From the NCBI RefSeq assembly GCF_900230285.1, contig NZ_OCNK01000001.1, positions 496,001 through 560,000 on the forward strand: 64,000 bases of DNA, read 5' to 3'. This document shows, piece after piece, positions 55,535 through 64,000 of this stretch; position 1 is the stretch's first letter; each line of letters begins with the position of its first letter. Made by a program: the position numbers and the translations under genes. The notes below the pieces were generated by a model. That model had not been told where the DNA came from and did not search any database. It worked only from the letters and a program-made list of their open reading frames with translations. This DNA is from Blastococcus haudaquaticus (GTDB taxonomy: Bacteria; Actinomycetota; Actinomycetes; Mycobacteriales; Geodermatophilaceae).

Positions 55535-56338
55535 TCAGGTCCGGGGCGCGACGCCGAACGGTGCGAGCCCGGCGACGCCGCCGTCCGGCGCGGTCAGCAC
55601 CCACGGGCCCTCGGGGGTGATCGCGACCGTGTGCTCGAAGTGAGCAGCCCGCGATCCGTCCTTCGTGATGACGGTCCAGCCGTCGTCCAGCTCCACGGTG
55701 GCCGGGTTCCCCACCGTGACCATCGGTTCGATGGCCAGCGTGAGACCGGGCACGAGCTTGGGGCCGCGGCCGGGGCGGCCGTAGTTCAGCACGTGCGGGT
55801 CCTGGTGCATCTCGGTCCCGATCCCGTGCCCGCCGTAGTGGTCAACGATGCCGTACGGGTGCGACTCGGCGGTGATGGTCTCCTCGACCGCGTGGCTGAT
55901 GTCGGTCAGCCGACCGCCGGCGATCGCTCTGGCCAGCCCGGCCCACATCGACCGTTCCGTCACCTCCAGCAATGCGGCGTCCTCGGCCGAGGGCTCCCCC
56001 ACCGTCACCGTGACCGCGGAGTCGCTGTGCCAGCCCTGAAGGATGGCGCCGCAGTCGATGGAGATGTTGTCGCCCTCGGCCAGCCGGCGCTCGGGGTTCG
56101 GGATGCCGTGCACGATCTCGTGGTTGATCGACGCGCAGATCGTCCCGGTGAACCCGTGGTAGCCGAGGAAGTTCGGCACCGCCCCCTGGGAGCGGATGTG
56201 GTCCTCCGCGATGGCGTCCAGCTCACCGGTGCTGACGCCGGGACGTACCGCCGCCTTGACCGCGGCGATGGCCCCGGCCGTCACGAGCCCCGAGGCTCGC
56301 ATGAGCTCGATCTCGTGCGCTGTCTTGATCTGGATCAT
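55535..56338 (-). CDS. map: Type I methionine aminopeptidase
   Basis: 267 residues from the ATG at 56338, which has GGAG seven bases upstream; a longer start at 56392 is possible but less supported. It removes the initiator Met. The five metal ligands are visible in ISIDCGAILQGWHSDSAVTV (two Asp), GGHGIGTEMHQDP (His), TLAIEPMVTVG (Glu) and RAAHFEHTVAI (Glu). It follows adk after 70 bp. Confidence 0.96.
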   Translation of the reverse strand: MIQIKTAHEIELMRASGLVTAGAIAAVKAAVRPGVSTGELDAIAEDHIRSQGAVPNFLGYHGFTGTICASINHEIVHGIPNPERRLAEGDNISIDCGAILQGWHSDSAVTVTVGEPSAEDAALLEVTERSMWAGLARAIAGGRLTDISHAVEETITAESHPYGIVDHYGGHGIGTEMHQDPHVLNYGRPGRGPKLVPGLTLAIEPMVTVGNPATVELDDGWTVITKDGSRAAHFEHTVAITPEGPWVLTAPDGGVAGLAPFGVAPRT

Positions 56339-56408
56339 GCGTCCACTCCACTTCGCGAGCAGCGGGAGGCGGCTCAGGATCCCGGCCGACATCTCCTGCC
56401 CTCTTCCG

Positions 56409-57014
56409 TCAGCCCGCTGCGGGCTGTCCGGGCTCCGGCGCCCCGCACGCGGCGAGCGCGCGGGCCGTGACCTCGTCGACCTCACCGATGGCGTCGATGC
56501 GGGCGAGCAGCCCCTCGGTCTCGTAGAAGCCGGAGAGCGGTGCGGTCTGTTCCCGGTACACCTGCAGGCGGTGCCGGACGGTCTCGGGCTTGTCGTCGTC
56601 CCGCTGGACCATCTCGCCGTCGACGAGCATCCGGCGGCCGGAGAGCCGGCGGACCAGCTCGTCCTCGTCGACGACCAGCTCGAGCACGCAGTCGAGCTGG
56701 TGACCCAGCTCGGTCAGCGATTCGCGCAGCTGCTCGGCCTGCGCGATCGTGCGCGGGAAGCCGTCGAGCAGGAAGCCGGCCTTGGCGTCGGGCTCGGCCA
56801 GCCGGTCCTTGACCATCGCCACCGTGATCTCGTCGGGGACGAGGTCGCCGGCGTCCATGTAGGTCTTCGCCTGCTGACCCAGCTCGGTCTGGCCGCTCAC
56901 GTTGGCCCGGAAGATGTCGCCGGTGGAGATCGCGGGAACGCCGAAACGACCGGCGATGATCTGCGCCTGGGTGCCCTTGCCCGCTCCGGGGGGTCCCAGC
57001 AGCACGACGCGCAC
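56409..57014 (-). CDS. adk: Adenylate kinase
   Basis: 201 residues, GTG start overlapping the secY stop by one base. P-loop [11 protein letters not shown] (7-17), [16 protein letters not shown], the [25 protein letters not shown] region with a short LID (no zinc-finger insertion), which is the actinobacterial form. It balances ATP, ADP and AMP. Co-transcribed with secY and probably map. Confidence 0.97.
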   Translation of the reverse strand: MRVVLLGPPGAGKGTQAQIIAGRFGVPAISTGDIFRANVSGQTELGQQAKTYMDAGDLVPDEITVAMVKDRLAEPDAKAGFLLDGFPRTIAQAEQLRESLTELGHQLDCVLELVVDEDELVRRLSGRRMLVDGEMVQRDDDKPETVRHRLQVYREQTAPLSGFYETEGLLARIDAIGEVDEVTARALAACGAPEPGQPAAG

Positions 57015-58324
57015 TACTTCAGGAACCCTTCGTAGTTGCGCTGGTTGAGTTGCGTCTCGATCTGCTTCACCGTCTCCAACCCCACTCCGACCATGATCAG
57101 CACCGCGGTCCCGCCGAACGGGAAGTTCTGGTTCTGCCCCTCCTGCGTGATCGACAGGAACAGGTTGGGCAGCACCGCCACCGTGCCCAGGTACAGCGAG
57201 CCCGGCAGGGTGATCCGCGACAGGACGTACTGCAGGTACTCGGCGGTCGGCCGGCCCGGACGGATGCCGGGGATGAAGCCGCCGTAGCGCTTCATGTCGT
57301 CGGCCCGCTCCTCGGGGTTGAACGTGATCGACACGTAGAAGTACGTGAAGAACACGATCAGGCCGAAGTAGAACGCGACGTGGACCGGACTGCTCTGGTC
57401 GATGATGTAGTTCTCGAAGAACTGCCGCACCGGACCCGTCTCGTTGCCCTGCAACTGGGTGATCAGTTGCGGCAGGTAGAGCAGGGACGACGCGAAGATG
57501 ACCGGGATGACGCCGGCCTGGTTGACCTTCAGCGGCAGGTACGTGCTCGTGCCGCCGTACATCCGTCGGCCGACCATCCGCTTGGCGTACTGCACCGGGA
57601 TCCGGCGCTGGGCCTGCTCGACGTAGACGACCGCGCCGATGATCAGCAGGGCGAAGGCACAGACGACGGCGAAGACGACGCCGCCGCGGGTCTGCAGGAT
57701 CGAGCCGCCCTCCGCCGGGATCCGCGCGGCGATCGAGGTGAAGATCAGCACGGACATGCCGTTGCCGATCCCCTTCTCGGTCAGCAGCTCGCCGAGCCAC
57801 ATGATCAGGGCGGTGCCCGCGGTCAGCGCGATGACCAGCACCACGGTCGACCAGACGGAGTCCGAGGGGATGATCGACTCGGAGCAGTTGGGGAACAGCT
57901 GCCCGCTGCGCGCCAGGGCGATGATGCCGGTGCTCTGCAGGACGGCGAGGGCGATCGTCAGGTAGCGGGTGTACTGGGTCAGCTTCGCCTGACCCGACTG
58001 CCCCTCCTTCTTCAGCTGCTCGAACCGCGGGATCACGACCACCAGCAGCTGAACGATGATGCTCGCCGTGATGTACGGCATGATCCCGAGCGCGAAGACG
58101 CTCAGCCGCAGCAGCGCGCCACCGGAGAACAGGTTGACCAGCGAGTAGAGGTCGCGCTGATCGGAGGCCTGGGCCTGCTCGAGACAGTTGTTGATCGCCT
58201 CGACGGAGACGCCCGGTCCGGGGACCGCGGCGCCCAGCCGGTAGACGGCGATGATCGCCAGGGAGAACAGCAGCTTGCGCCGGAGGTCTGGCGTCCGGAA
58301 CGCCGCGGCGAACGCCTGCAGCAC
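57014..58324 (-). CDS. secY: Protein translocase subunit SecY
   Basis: 436 residues from the GTG at 58324 with GGGGAGGG four bases upstream. Ten membrane helices are visible, with [33 protein letters not shown] at the start, [15 protein letters not shown], the VPAEGGS-type loop, [20 protein letters not shown] and [29 protein letters not shown]. It is the channel of the Sec translocon. A strongly structured repeat (copy B) lies between it and rplO. Confidence 0.98.
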   Translation of the reverse strand: MLQAFAAAFRTPDLRRKLLFSLAIIAVYRLGAAVPGPGVSVEAINNCLEQAQASDQRDLYSLVNLFSGGALLRLSVFALGIMPYITASIIVQLLVVVIPRFEQLKKEGQSGQAKLTQYTRYLTIALAVLQSTGIIALARSGQLFPNCSESIIPSDSVWSTVVLVIALTAGTALIMWLGELLTEKGIGNGMSVLIFTSIAARIPAEGGSILQTRGGVVFAVVCAFALLIIGAVVYVEQAQRRIPVQYAKRMVGRRMYGGTSTYLPLKVNQAGVIPVIFASSLLYLPQLITQLQGNETGPVRQFFENYIIDQSSPVHVAFYFGLIVFFTYFYVSITFNPEERADDMKRYGGFIPGIRPGRPTAEYLQYVLSRITLPGSLYLGTVAVLPNLFLSITQEGQNQNFPFGGTAVLIMVGVGLETVKQIETQLNQRNYEGFLK

Positions 58325-58389
58325 GTGCCCTCCCCTAGTCGGTCGGTCGAGGTTAGCAATCGGCCCGCCCCGCATCAGTGCAGGGCGGC

Positions 58390-58470
58390 AAAAGGACCCC
58401 CTTGCCCCCCACCGCTCGCAAGCGCGCGGTGGGCCCCTGCAAGGGGGCCGAGGGGCAGGGGGGTCCTTCT
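58390..58470. repeat. Dispersed intergenic palindromic element, copy B (full palindrome)
   Basis: AAGGACCCCCTTGCCCC (58392-58408) is matched by GGGGCAGGGGGGTCCTT (58452-58468), 16 of 17 pairing, enclosing two inner stems (CCCACCGC/GCGGTGGG and GGCCCC/GGGGCC). This is the longest copy and lies between rplO and secY. Confidence 0.8.
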
Positions 58471-58474
58471 ACCT

Positions 58475-58921
58475 TCAGAGAACGGTGGTGCTTCCTCCGG
58501 CCGCGCCGATCTTCTCGGCTGCGGACGCGGAGAAGGCGTGGGCCTGGACGTCGACCTTCACGCCACCCAGGTCGCCGGTGCCGAGCACCTTGACGAGCTG
58601 ACCGCGGCGGACGGCGCCGGCCTGGACAAGTGCGTCCGGGCCGATCGTGCCGCCCTGCGGGAAGAGCGCCGCGATCCGGTCGAGGTTGACGACCTGGAAG
58701 ACGACCTTGTTCGGGCTCTTGAAGCCGGAGAGCTTGGGCAGCCGCATGTGCAGCGGGGTCTGCCCACCCTCGAACCGGGCGTGCGTGTTGCCACGTGCGC
58801 CGGAGCCCTTGGTGCCGCGACCGGCCGTCTTGCCCCGCTTGCCGCCCTCACCACGACCCACGCGAATCTTCTTGGCGTGGGCGCCGGCTGCCGGACGCAG
58901 GTGATGGACCTTGAGAGTCAT
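58475..58921 (-). CDS. rplO: 50S ribosomal protein L15
   Basis: 148 residues. [63 protein letters not shown] and the C-terminal [22 protein letters not shown] are standard. spc block; repeat copy B begins five bases past its stop. Confidence 0.97.
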   Translation of the reverse strand: MTLKVHHLRPAAGAHAKKIRVGRGEGGKRGKTAGRGTKGSGARGNTHARFEGGQTPLHMRLPKLSGFKSPNKVVFQVVNLDRIAALFPQGGTIGPDALVQAGAVRRGQLVKVLGTGDLGGVKVDVQAHAFSASAAEKIGAAGGSTTVL

Positions 58922-58934
58922 GGTGTTCCCCTGC

Positions 58935-59117
58935 TCAGACGATCTCTTCGACGGTGACCAGGTGCGGCACCGTCGCGACCATCCCGCGGATCTCGGGACG
59001 GTCCTCCTGCACGACCGAGTCGTGGATCCGCTTCAGACCGAGGGAACGCAGCGTCTCGCGCTGGTTCTTCTTGCGGCCGATACCGGACTTGACCTGGGTG
59101 ACCTTGATCTGCGCCAT
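58935..59117 (-). CDS. rpmD: 50S ribosomal protein L30
   Basis: 60 residues from the ATG at 59117 ([20 protein letters not shown]). [34 protein letters not shown] is the family core. One base after rpsE and 13 bp before rplO. Confidence 0.97.
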   Translation of the reverse strand: MAQIKVTQVKSGIGRKKNQRETLRSLGLKRIHDSVVQEDRPEIRGMVATVPHLVTVEEIV

Positions 59118-59118
59118 C

Positions 59119-59760
59119 TCAGACCCCCTGACCCGCACGGGCACGCAGCATGGCGGCCGGGGCGACGTCCTCGAGGGGCAGACCACGGCGGGCCGCGATC
59201 TCCTCGGGGCGGACGAGGTCCTTCAGCGCCTGCATCGTGGCGTGCACGATGTTGATCGGGTTCGAGGAACCCAGGCTCTTGGACAGCACGTCGTGGATGC
59301 CGGCGCACTCGAGCACGGCACGCACCGGGCCACCGGCGATGACGCCGGTACCGGGGCTGGCCGGCTTGAGCAGCACGACACCGGCGGCCGCCTCACCCTG
59401 CACGGGGTGCGGGATGGTGCTGGCGATGCGCGGCACGGCGTAGAAGTGCTTCTTGGCCTCCTCGACGCCCTTGGCGATCGCCGCGGGCACCTCCTTGGCC
59501 TTGCCGTAGCCCACGCCGACCTTGCCGTCGCCGTCGCCCACGATCACGAGGGCGGTGAAGCTGAAGCGACGACCACCCTTCACGACCTTGGACACGCGGT
59601 TGATCGCGACGACGCGCTCGATGTAGTTGCTCTTCTCGGCGGGCGCGCCTCCGGGGCCCCGACCGCCGTCACGACGGTCGCGGCGGTCGTTACCGCCGCC
59701 GGCGCCGCCGGCGCCACCGGCTCCCCCGGCGCCACCGCCGCGTCGCTGTGGTCCTGGCAT
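59119..59760 (-). CDS. rpsE: 30S ribosomal protein S5 with Gly-rich N-terminus
   Basis: 213 residues from the ATG at 59760. A disordered N-terminal extension (1-42) of GGAGG-type repeats and Arg/Asp precedes the S5 double-stranded RNA-binding domain ([51 protein letters not shown]) and the C-terminal domain ([41 protein letters not shown]). Extended N-termini are usual in actinobacteria. Confidence 0.97.
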   Translation of the reverse strand: MPGPQRRGGGAGGAGGAGGAGGGNDRRDRRDGGRGPGGAPAEKSNYIERVVAINRVSKVVKGGRRFSFTALVIVGDGDGKVGVGYGKAKEVPAAIAKGVEEAKKHFYAVPRIASTIPHPVQGEAAAGVVLLKPASPGTGVIAGGPVRAVLECAGIHDVLSKSLGSSNPINIVHATMQALKDLVRPEEIAARRGLPLEDVAPAAMLRARAGQGV

Positions 59761-59809
59761 CAGACGTCCCTCTCGATCTTCTTCTGCACGGTGTTCCGGG
59801 TGCTGGTCA

Positions 59810-60211
59810 TCAGAAGTCCAGCCCACCCTCGCGGGCGCCGTCGGCGAGCGCGGCGATGCGACCGGCGTACCGGTTCCCACCACGGTCGAAGACGACGGCG
59901 GAGATGCCGGCGGACTTGGCGCGGTCGGCGATCAGGGCGCCGACCTGGCGGGCGAGGGCGGACTTGTCACCCTCGGCGCCACGGAGCCCCATCGTCGACG
60001 CGCTGGCCAGCGTGCGGCCGGCCGTGTCGTCCACGAGCTGCACGTGGATGTGCCGCGACGAGCGCTTGACCACCAGGCGCGGACGCTCCGGCGTTCCCTC
60101 GACGCGCTTGCGGAGTCGGTTGTGACGGCGCAGCCGCGAGACGCGGCGGGCCGTGCTGATGTCGGTGCCGACGGGCTTGTGGACCCGAGCGGTCTTCTCT
60201 GCCTGAGCCAT
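59810..60211 (-). CDS. rplR: 50S ribosomal protein L18
   Basis: 133 residues. [51 protein letters not shown] and the C-terminal [36 protein letters not shown] are the L18 core, binding 5S rRNA. Its ATG overlaps the rplF stop by one base. Confidence 0.97.
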   Translation of the reverse strand: MAQAEKTARVHKPVGTDISTARRVSRLRRHNRLRKRVEGTPERPRLVVKRSSRHIHVQLVDDTAGRTLASASTMGLRGAEGDKSALARQVGALIADRAKSAGISAVVFDRGGNRYAGRIAALADGAREGGLDF

Positions 60212-60750
60212 TACTTACCCGTCTTCCCGACCTTGCGCTTGACGACCTCGCCCTGGTACCGCACGCCCTTGCCCTTGTACGGGTCGGGCTTGCGGATCTT
60301 GCGGATCTTGGCAGCGACCTCGCCGACCTGCTGCTTGTCGATCCCCGTCACCCGCAGGCGGGTCGGGGACTCGACGGCGAAGGAGATCCCCTCGGGGGCC
60401 TTCACCGGCACCGGGTGGCTGAAGCCCAGGGCGAACTCGAGGTCCGAGCCGCGCGCCTGGACGCGGTAACCGACACCGACGATCTCGAGGGTCTTCGTGT
60501 AGCCCTCGGTGACACCGGTGATCATGTTGGCGATGAGCGTCCGCGACAGCCCGTGCAGGGCGCGGTTCTGACGCTCGTCGTTGGGACGCTGCACGCGGAG
60601 CGTGCCGTCCTCGTCGCGCTCCACCGTGATGGGCGCCGCGACCGTGTGCGTCAGCGAGCCCTTGGGCCCCTTGACGCTGACCGTCTGGCCGTCGATGGCG
60701 ATGTCCACGCCGCTCGGCACGGCGATCGGGAGTCGTCCGATCCGTGACAT
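60211..60750 (-). CDS. rplF: 50S ribosomal protein L6
   Basis: 179 residues. [33 protein letters not shown] and the second repeat with [23 protein letters not shown] and [22 protein letters not shown] are complete. spc block, 12 bp after rpsH. Confidence 0.98.
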   Translation of the reverse strand: MSRIGRLPIAVPSGVDIAIDGQTVSVKGPKGSLTHTVAAPITVERDEDGTLRVQRPNDERQNRALHGLSRTLIANMITGVTEGYTKTLEIVGVGYRVQARGSDLEFALGFSHPVPVKAPEGISFAVESPTRLRVTGIDKQQVGEVAAKIRKIRKPDPYKGKGVRYQGEVVKRKVGKTGK

Positions 60751-60762
60751 GTCGTTGGCCCC

Positions 60763-61173
60763 TTACCAGACGTAGGCGAGGACTTCCCCACCCACGCCCT
60801 TCTTGTTCGCCTGCTTGTCGGTCAGCAGCCCGGTCGACGTCGAGATGATCGCGACGCCGAGACCGCCGAGCACCTTGGGCAGTGCGGTGGACTTCGCGTA
60901 CACCCGGAGACCGGGCTTGGACACGCGGCGGACGCCGGCGATGCTGCGCTCGCGGTTCGGCCCGTACTTCAGGTCGACGACGAGCTGCTTGAAGGTGCTG
61001 CCGTCCTTCTCCACGTCGTTGACGGTCCAGCCGGCGATGTAGCCCTCCTGCTGGAGGATCTCGGCGATGTGCGTCTTGAGCTTCGAGGACGGCATGGCCG
61101 CGGAGTCGTGGTACGCCTGGTTGGCGTTCCGCAGCCGCGTCAGCATGTCCGCGATCGGGTCGGTCATCGTCAT
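60763..61173 (-). CDS. rpsH: 30S ribosomal protein S8
   Basis: 136 residues starting [20 protein letters not shown]; a start two codons later is possible. [10 protein letters not shown]-type ([30 protein letters not shown]) and the C-terminal GGEVLAYVW are present. It binds central-domain 16S rRNA and regulates spc in E. coli. A 133-bp spacer separates it from rpsN. Confidence 0.97.
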   Translation of the reverse strand: MTMTDPIADMLTRLRNANQAYHDSAAMPSSKLKTHIAEILQQEGYIAGWTVNDVEKDGSTFKQLVVDLKYGPNRERSIAGVRRVSKPGLRVYAKSTALPKVLGGLGVAIISTSTGLLTDKQANKKGVGGEVLAYVW

Positions 61174-61306
61174 GTCGGGTGGTGCCTCTCTCGCCGCGGT
61201 TCCTCGTGCGCTGGGTCTCGGAGACTTGGCGCAGGGCCTATCGGCGATCGGTGGTGCTGCGGTTCGGCCGGTGCTCGTGCTCCGGCCGGGTCGGGACGGC
61301 TGGTGG

Positions 61307-61492
61307 TTACCAGCTGGACTTGCGGACGCCCGGGAGCTCCCCGGCGTGCGCCATCTCCCGCAGGCAGATCCGGCACAGGCCGAACTTGCGGAAGACGGAG
61401 TGCGGACGGCCGCAGCGCTGGCAGCGGGTGTAGCCACGGACGGCGAACTTGGGCTTGCGGTTCGCCTTCTCGATCAGAGCCTTCTTGGCCAT
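61307..61492 (-). CDS. rpsN: 30S ribosomal protein S14, zinc-binding (type Z)
   Basis: 61 residues. The zinc ligands are CQRC and CRIC ([40 protein letters not shown]), so this is the zinc-dependent short form encoded in the spc block; zinc-starved actinobacteria often carry a Cys-less paralog elsewhere. Confidence 0.97.
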   Translation of the reverse strand: MAKKALIEKANRKPKFAVRGYTRCQRCGRPHSVFRKFGLCRICLREMAHAGELPGVRKSSW

Positions 61493-61509
61493 TGTCTTCT
61501 CCTACCGGC

Positions 61510-62094
61510 TCAGCTGATGGTGGTCACGACGGGCACGCCGGCGAAGGGGAAGCCGAGCTGACGGAGCAGCTCGCGGCCCTCCTCGTCGTTCGTCGCGGTG
61601 GTGACCAGCGTGATGTCCATGCCGCGCGGCCGGTCGATCCTGTCGACGTCGATCTCGCGGAACATCGACTGCTCGTTGAGGCCGAACGTGTAGTTGCCGT
61701 GGCCGTCGAACTGCTTCGGGCTGAGCCCGCGGAAGTCACGGATACGGGGCAGGGCCAGCGACAGCAGCCGGTCCAGGAACTCCCACATCCGGTCGCCGCG
61801 AAGGGTGACCTTGGCGCCGATCGGCATGCCCTCGCGCAGCTTGAACTGGGCGATGGACTTGCGGGCCCGGACGACGGCCGGCTTCTGACCGGTGATCGCG
61901 GTCAGGTCGCGCACGGCGCCGTCCATCAGCTTGGCGTCGCGAGTGGCCTCGCCGACGCCCATGTTGACGACGATCTTCGTCAGGCGCGGGATCTGCATGA
62001 CGTTGTCGAAGTTGAACTCCGACTGCAGGGCCGGCGCGATGTTCTCGCGGTAGTGGGCGAGCATGCGGGGCAGCTCGCGCGTGGGTGCGCTCAT
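61510..62094 (-). CDS. rplE: 50S ribosomal protein L5
   Basis: 194 residues. [66 protein letters not shown] and [33 protein letters not shown] are the L5 blocks; it binds 5S rRNA. Four bases after rplX. Confidence 0.98.
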   Translation of the reverse strand: MSAPTRELPRMLAHYRENIAPALQSEFNFDNVMQIPRLTKIVVNMGVGEATRDAKLMDGAVRDLTAITGQKPAVVRARKSIAQFKLREGMPIGAKVTLRGDRMWEFLDRLLSLALPRIRDFRGLSPKQFDGHGNYTFGLNEQSMFREIDVDRIDRPRGMDITLVTTATNDEEGRELLRQLGFPFAGVPVVTTIS

Positions 62095-62098
62095 GGGA

Positions 62099-62473
62099 TC
62101 AGAGGTCCTTACCGGTGCGCCGCGAGACCCGGACGTTGCGGCCGTTGTCGTCCTTGCGGTAGCCGACCCGGGTCGGCTTGTCCTCGGAGTCGACCACCAT
62201 CACGTTGCTCACGTGGATGGGCGCCTCCTGCGTGACGATCCCGCCCTGCTGGGCACCGCGCTGCGTCGAGCTGATGCGGGTGTGCTTCTTGATGCGCCCC
62301 ACGCCCTCGACGAGGACGCGCTGGACCGCCGGGAAGGCAGCGATGACGCGGCCCTTCGCACCCTTGTCCTTGCCGGACAGGACGAGAACGGTGTCGCCCT
62401 TCTTCACCTTCATGGAAGGCGCCTTCGCCTTGGACGTGCCGGTCTTGCCGGTGCCCTTGTTCGTGGCAGCCAT
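62099..62473 (-). CDS. rplX: 50S ribosomal protein L24
   Basis: 124 residues from the ATG at 62473, with GGAGG ten bases upstream; a GTG two codons earlier overlaps the rplN stop and is an alternative. The KOW motif [35 protein letters not shown] is preceded by a ~20-residue Lys/Thr/Gly-rich extension. L24 initiates 50S assembly. Confidence 0.96.
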   Translation of the reverse strand: MAATNKGTGKTGTSKAKAPSMKVKKGDTVLVLSGKDKGAKGRVIAAFPAVQRVLVEGVGRIKKHTRISSTQRGAQQGGIVTQEAPIHVSNVMVVDSEDKPTRVGYRKDDNGRNVRVSRRTGKDL

Positions 62474-62475
62474 GA

Positions 62476-62844
62476 TCACAGCACCTCCGGTGCGAGCGAG
62501 ATGATCCGCATGAAGCGCTTGTCGCGGAGCTCGCGGCCCACGGGGCCGAAGATGCGCGTACCGCGCGGGTCGCCGCTGTCGCGGATGATGACCGCGGCGT
62601 TCTCGTCGAAGCGGATGTAGGAACCGTCGGGACGACGGCGCTCCTTCACGGTGCGGACGACGACGGCCTTGACCACGTCACCCTTCTTGACGCCGGCACC
62701 GGGCAGCGCGTCCTTGACGGTTCCGACGATCACGTCGCCGATGCCCGCGTAGCGTCGCCCGGAGCCGCCGAGCACCCGGATGCAGAGGATCTCCTTCGCA
62801 CCCGTGTTGTCGGCGACGCGCAGTCGCGACTCCTGCTGGATCAC
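62476..62844 (-). CDS. rplN: 50S ribosomal protein L14
   Basis: 122 residues from the GTG at 62844 ([49 protein letters not shown]), the usual family length. An intersubunit-bridge protein. GGGAG lies upstream at good distance. It starts after a 227-bp spacer with strong hairpins, so may have its own promoter. Confidence 0.97.
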   Translation of the reverse strand: MIQQESRLRVADNTGAKEILCIRVLGGSGRRYAGIGDVIVGTVKDALPGAGVKKGDVVKAVVVRTVKERRRPDGSYIRFDENAAVIIRDSGDPRGTRIFGPVGRELRDKRFMRIISLAPEVL

Positions 62845-63071
62845 GTCCAACTCCCAAAAACTTGTGGTGACAGCCGGGCCGGATCGGTGAACCGGCTGTC
62901 CGGCACCCGCGTGCCGACGCACCGGCGGCGATCGCCGCCGGTGCGTCGAAGCACGGGTACCGGGATGCGGCGCGCACTGTCTGCGGACAGATGTGGTGCG
63001 CGCCAGTCGTCCAGAGTACGCGTATCGCTCTGGTCTTGTGCTACGGCCCCGGAGGACCGCTCACTGCTGGC
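62845..63071 (-). promoter_or_regulatory. Structured spacer between rpsQ and rplN
   Basis: Two perfect hairpins: GGCGCGCAC/GTGCGCGCC with an inner TGTC/GACA stem (62969-63004), and the 32-bp palindrome with arms GACGCACCGGCGGCGA/TCGCCGCCGGTGCGTC (62916-62947). A TACTCT -10-like hexamer (63013-63018, minus strand) precedes them. The spacer may end the S10-type transcript and restart at the spc block, or act as an RNA leader for rplN. Confidence 0.5.
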
Positions 63072-63374
63072 CTACTTCGCCTTCTCGATGATCTCGACCA
63101 GACGCCACCGCTTGGTGGCCGACGTCGGCCGGGTCTCCATGATCTGGACACGGTCCCCGATACCGGCGACGTTCTGCTCGTCGTGCACCTTGAGCTTGTT
63201 CGTCCGGCGGATGACCTTGCCGTAGAGGGCGTGCTTCACGCGGTCCTCGACCTCGACGACGATGGTCTTCTCCATCTTGTCGCTGACCACGAGGCCCTCG
63301 CGGACCTTGCGGTAGCCACGGCCCGCGAGGCCGGGCCCACTGGAGACCTGACTGGTTTCCTGGGTCTCGCTCAT
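63072..63374 (-). CDS. rpsQ: 30S ribosomal protein S17
   Basis: 100 residues. A ~20-residue Ser/Gly-rich N-terminal extension precedes [76 protein letters not shown], the S17 OB fold. Its ATG overlaps the rpmC stop (ATGA). Confidence 0.97.
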   Translation of the reverse strand: MSETQETSQVSSGPGLAGRGYRKVREGLVVSDKMEKTIVVEVEDRVKHALYGKVIRRTNKLKVHDEQNVAGIGDRVQIMETRPTSATKRWRLVEIIEKAK

Positions 63375-63604
63375 GCCACACCCTCGTTCGGGGCGACCGA
63401 GAGACCCAGCTCGCGCTCGCGCATGATCGTGTAGATCCGGGCGATGTCGCGGCGGACGGTCTGCAGTCGCCGGTTGTTGTCCAGCTGGCCGGTGGCCACC
63501 TGGAACCGCAGGTTGAACAGTTCTTCCTTCGACTCACGCAGCCGCGACGCGAGCTCGTCGACAGAGAGCTCGCGCAGCTCCGGAGCGGTCAGACCGGCGG
63601 CCAT
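63371..63604 (-). CDS. rpmC: 50S ribosomal protein L29
   Basis: 77 residues from the ATG at 63604 with AGGAG seven bases upstream; a GTG one codon earlier is an alternative. [61 protein letters not shown] is the two-helix L29 core near the exit tunnel. Overlaps the rplP stop and the rpsQ start. Confidence 0.96.
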   Translation of the reverse strand: MAAGLTAPELRELSVDELASRLRESKEELFNLRFQVATGQLDNNRRLQTVRRDIARIYTIMRERELGLSVAPNEGVA

Positions 63605-64000
63605 CACACTTCTCCTTCACGCGTGATGAAGCGGCACTTCATGGGGAGCTTGTGGATCGCGCGGCGCATGGCCTCGCGGGCCACCGGCTCGGCGACACCC
63701 GAGAGCTCGAACATGATGCGGCCGGGCTTCACGTTGGCGACCCACCACTCCGGCGAACCCTTACCGGAACCCATGCGGGTCTCGGCGGGCTTCTTGGTGA
63801 GCGGACGGTCCGGGTAGATCGAGATCCACACCTTGCCGCCACGCTTGATGTGGCGCGTCATGGCGATACGGGCGGACTCGATCTGCCGGTTGGTCACGTA
63901 CGCCGGCTCGAGGGCCTGGATGGCGTACTCACCGAAGTTGATCGCGGTGCCGCCCTTGGCCTTGCCGCCGCGGTCGGGGTGGTGCTGCTTGCGGTGCTTG
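63604..64000 (-). CDS. rplP: 50S ribosomal protein L16, 5' part outside window
   Basis: The minus-strand frame continues to the right edge, so roughly the first ten residues are missing (about 131 codons visible). From the edge: [40 protein letters not shown], then [56 protein letters not shown] and PMKCRFI, the complete L16 core. It binds tRNA acceptor regions and helps A-site function. The S10-type block (rpsC and upstream) would lie beyond the edge. Confidence 0.97.
   Translation of the reverse strand, partial: KHRKQHHPDRGGKAKGGTAINFGEYAIQALEPAYVTNRQIESARIAMTRHIKRGGKVWISIYPDRPLTKKPAETRMGSGKGSPEWWVANVKPGRIMFELSGVAEPVAREAMRRAIHKLPMKCRFITREGEV

Overview
This 64 kb window is chromosomal DNA from a very high-GC (>70% by eye) actinobacterium. 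WhiB and BldM-like regulators, a His-tailed GroEL1, GuaB3, DUF5319, many GTG starts and many RBS-less (probably leaderless) genes all point there. The gene order guaA-guaB3-guaB / DUF5319 / bldM-like / whiB / groEL-groES / tsaD-rimI-tsaB-tsaE / alr-nnrD-acpS / glmS-glmM / rpsI-rplM / truA-rplQ-rpoA-rpsD-rpsK-rpsM-rpmJ-infA / map-adk-secY / spc-S10 ribosomal genes matches the Mycobacterium tuberculosis Rv3410c-Rv3463 neighbourhood and the Streptomyces bldM-whiD region. A Geodermatophilaceae-like genus (Blastococcus, Geodermatophilus, Modestobacter) is my guess from style alone.

Region 1 (1-17.8 kb) is a mixed accessory/house-keeping block. It holds a secreted CocE-type hydrolase, a B12-binding mutase subunit, a lipase-like hydrolase behind a perfect CRP-type box, an M23 peptidase, DUF1203, pcrA, and a small AroQ chorismate mutase. 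The mutase is preceded by what looks like a Phe-Phe-Tyr leader-peptide attenuator. Next come an ECF41 (SigJ-type) sigma factor coupled to a carboxymuconolactone-decarboxylase-like protein with a canonical ECF41 promoter, a PIG-L deacetylase, a PspC histidine kinase/NarL regulator pair divergent from a PspC membrane protein, a META-domain lipoprotein, and a WYL regulator divergent from a dienelactone-hydrolase-like gene across a perfect operator palindrome.

Region 2 (about 17.87-20.56 kb) is a one-gene island of clearly lower GC. It encodes an 805-residue protein with two nucleoside-deoxyribosyltransferase/TIR-like Rossmann segments followed by a P-loop STAND/AAA-like ATPase. It is the best candidate here for an undescribed (defence-like) system.

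Region 3 (20.5-42.9 kb) is the conserved core: guanine-nucleotide synthesis, an extra ClpP, developmental-type regulators, chaperonins under a CIRCE operator, the t6A-tRNA genes, alanine racemase, NAD(P)HX repair, holo-ACP synthase and UDP-GlcNAc precursor synthesis.

Region 4 (42.9-51 kb) is ribosomal rpsI-rplM followed by an inserted carbonic anhydrase and molybdenum-cofactor set (moeA-moaC-mog-VOC, fdhD, mobA), a lipoprotein and an SDR protein. Region 5 (50-64 kb, all minus strand) is the alpha, adk-secY, spc and S10 ribosomal blocks, running off the right edge inside rplP.

Across all regions, four related ~60-bp GC-rich palindromic elements lie in short spacers between co-directional genes (near 2.3, 39.5, 53.3 and 58.4 kb). 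About ten genes carry a -10-like hexamer ending 6-7 nt (8 nt in a weaker case) before their start codon.
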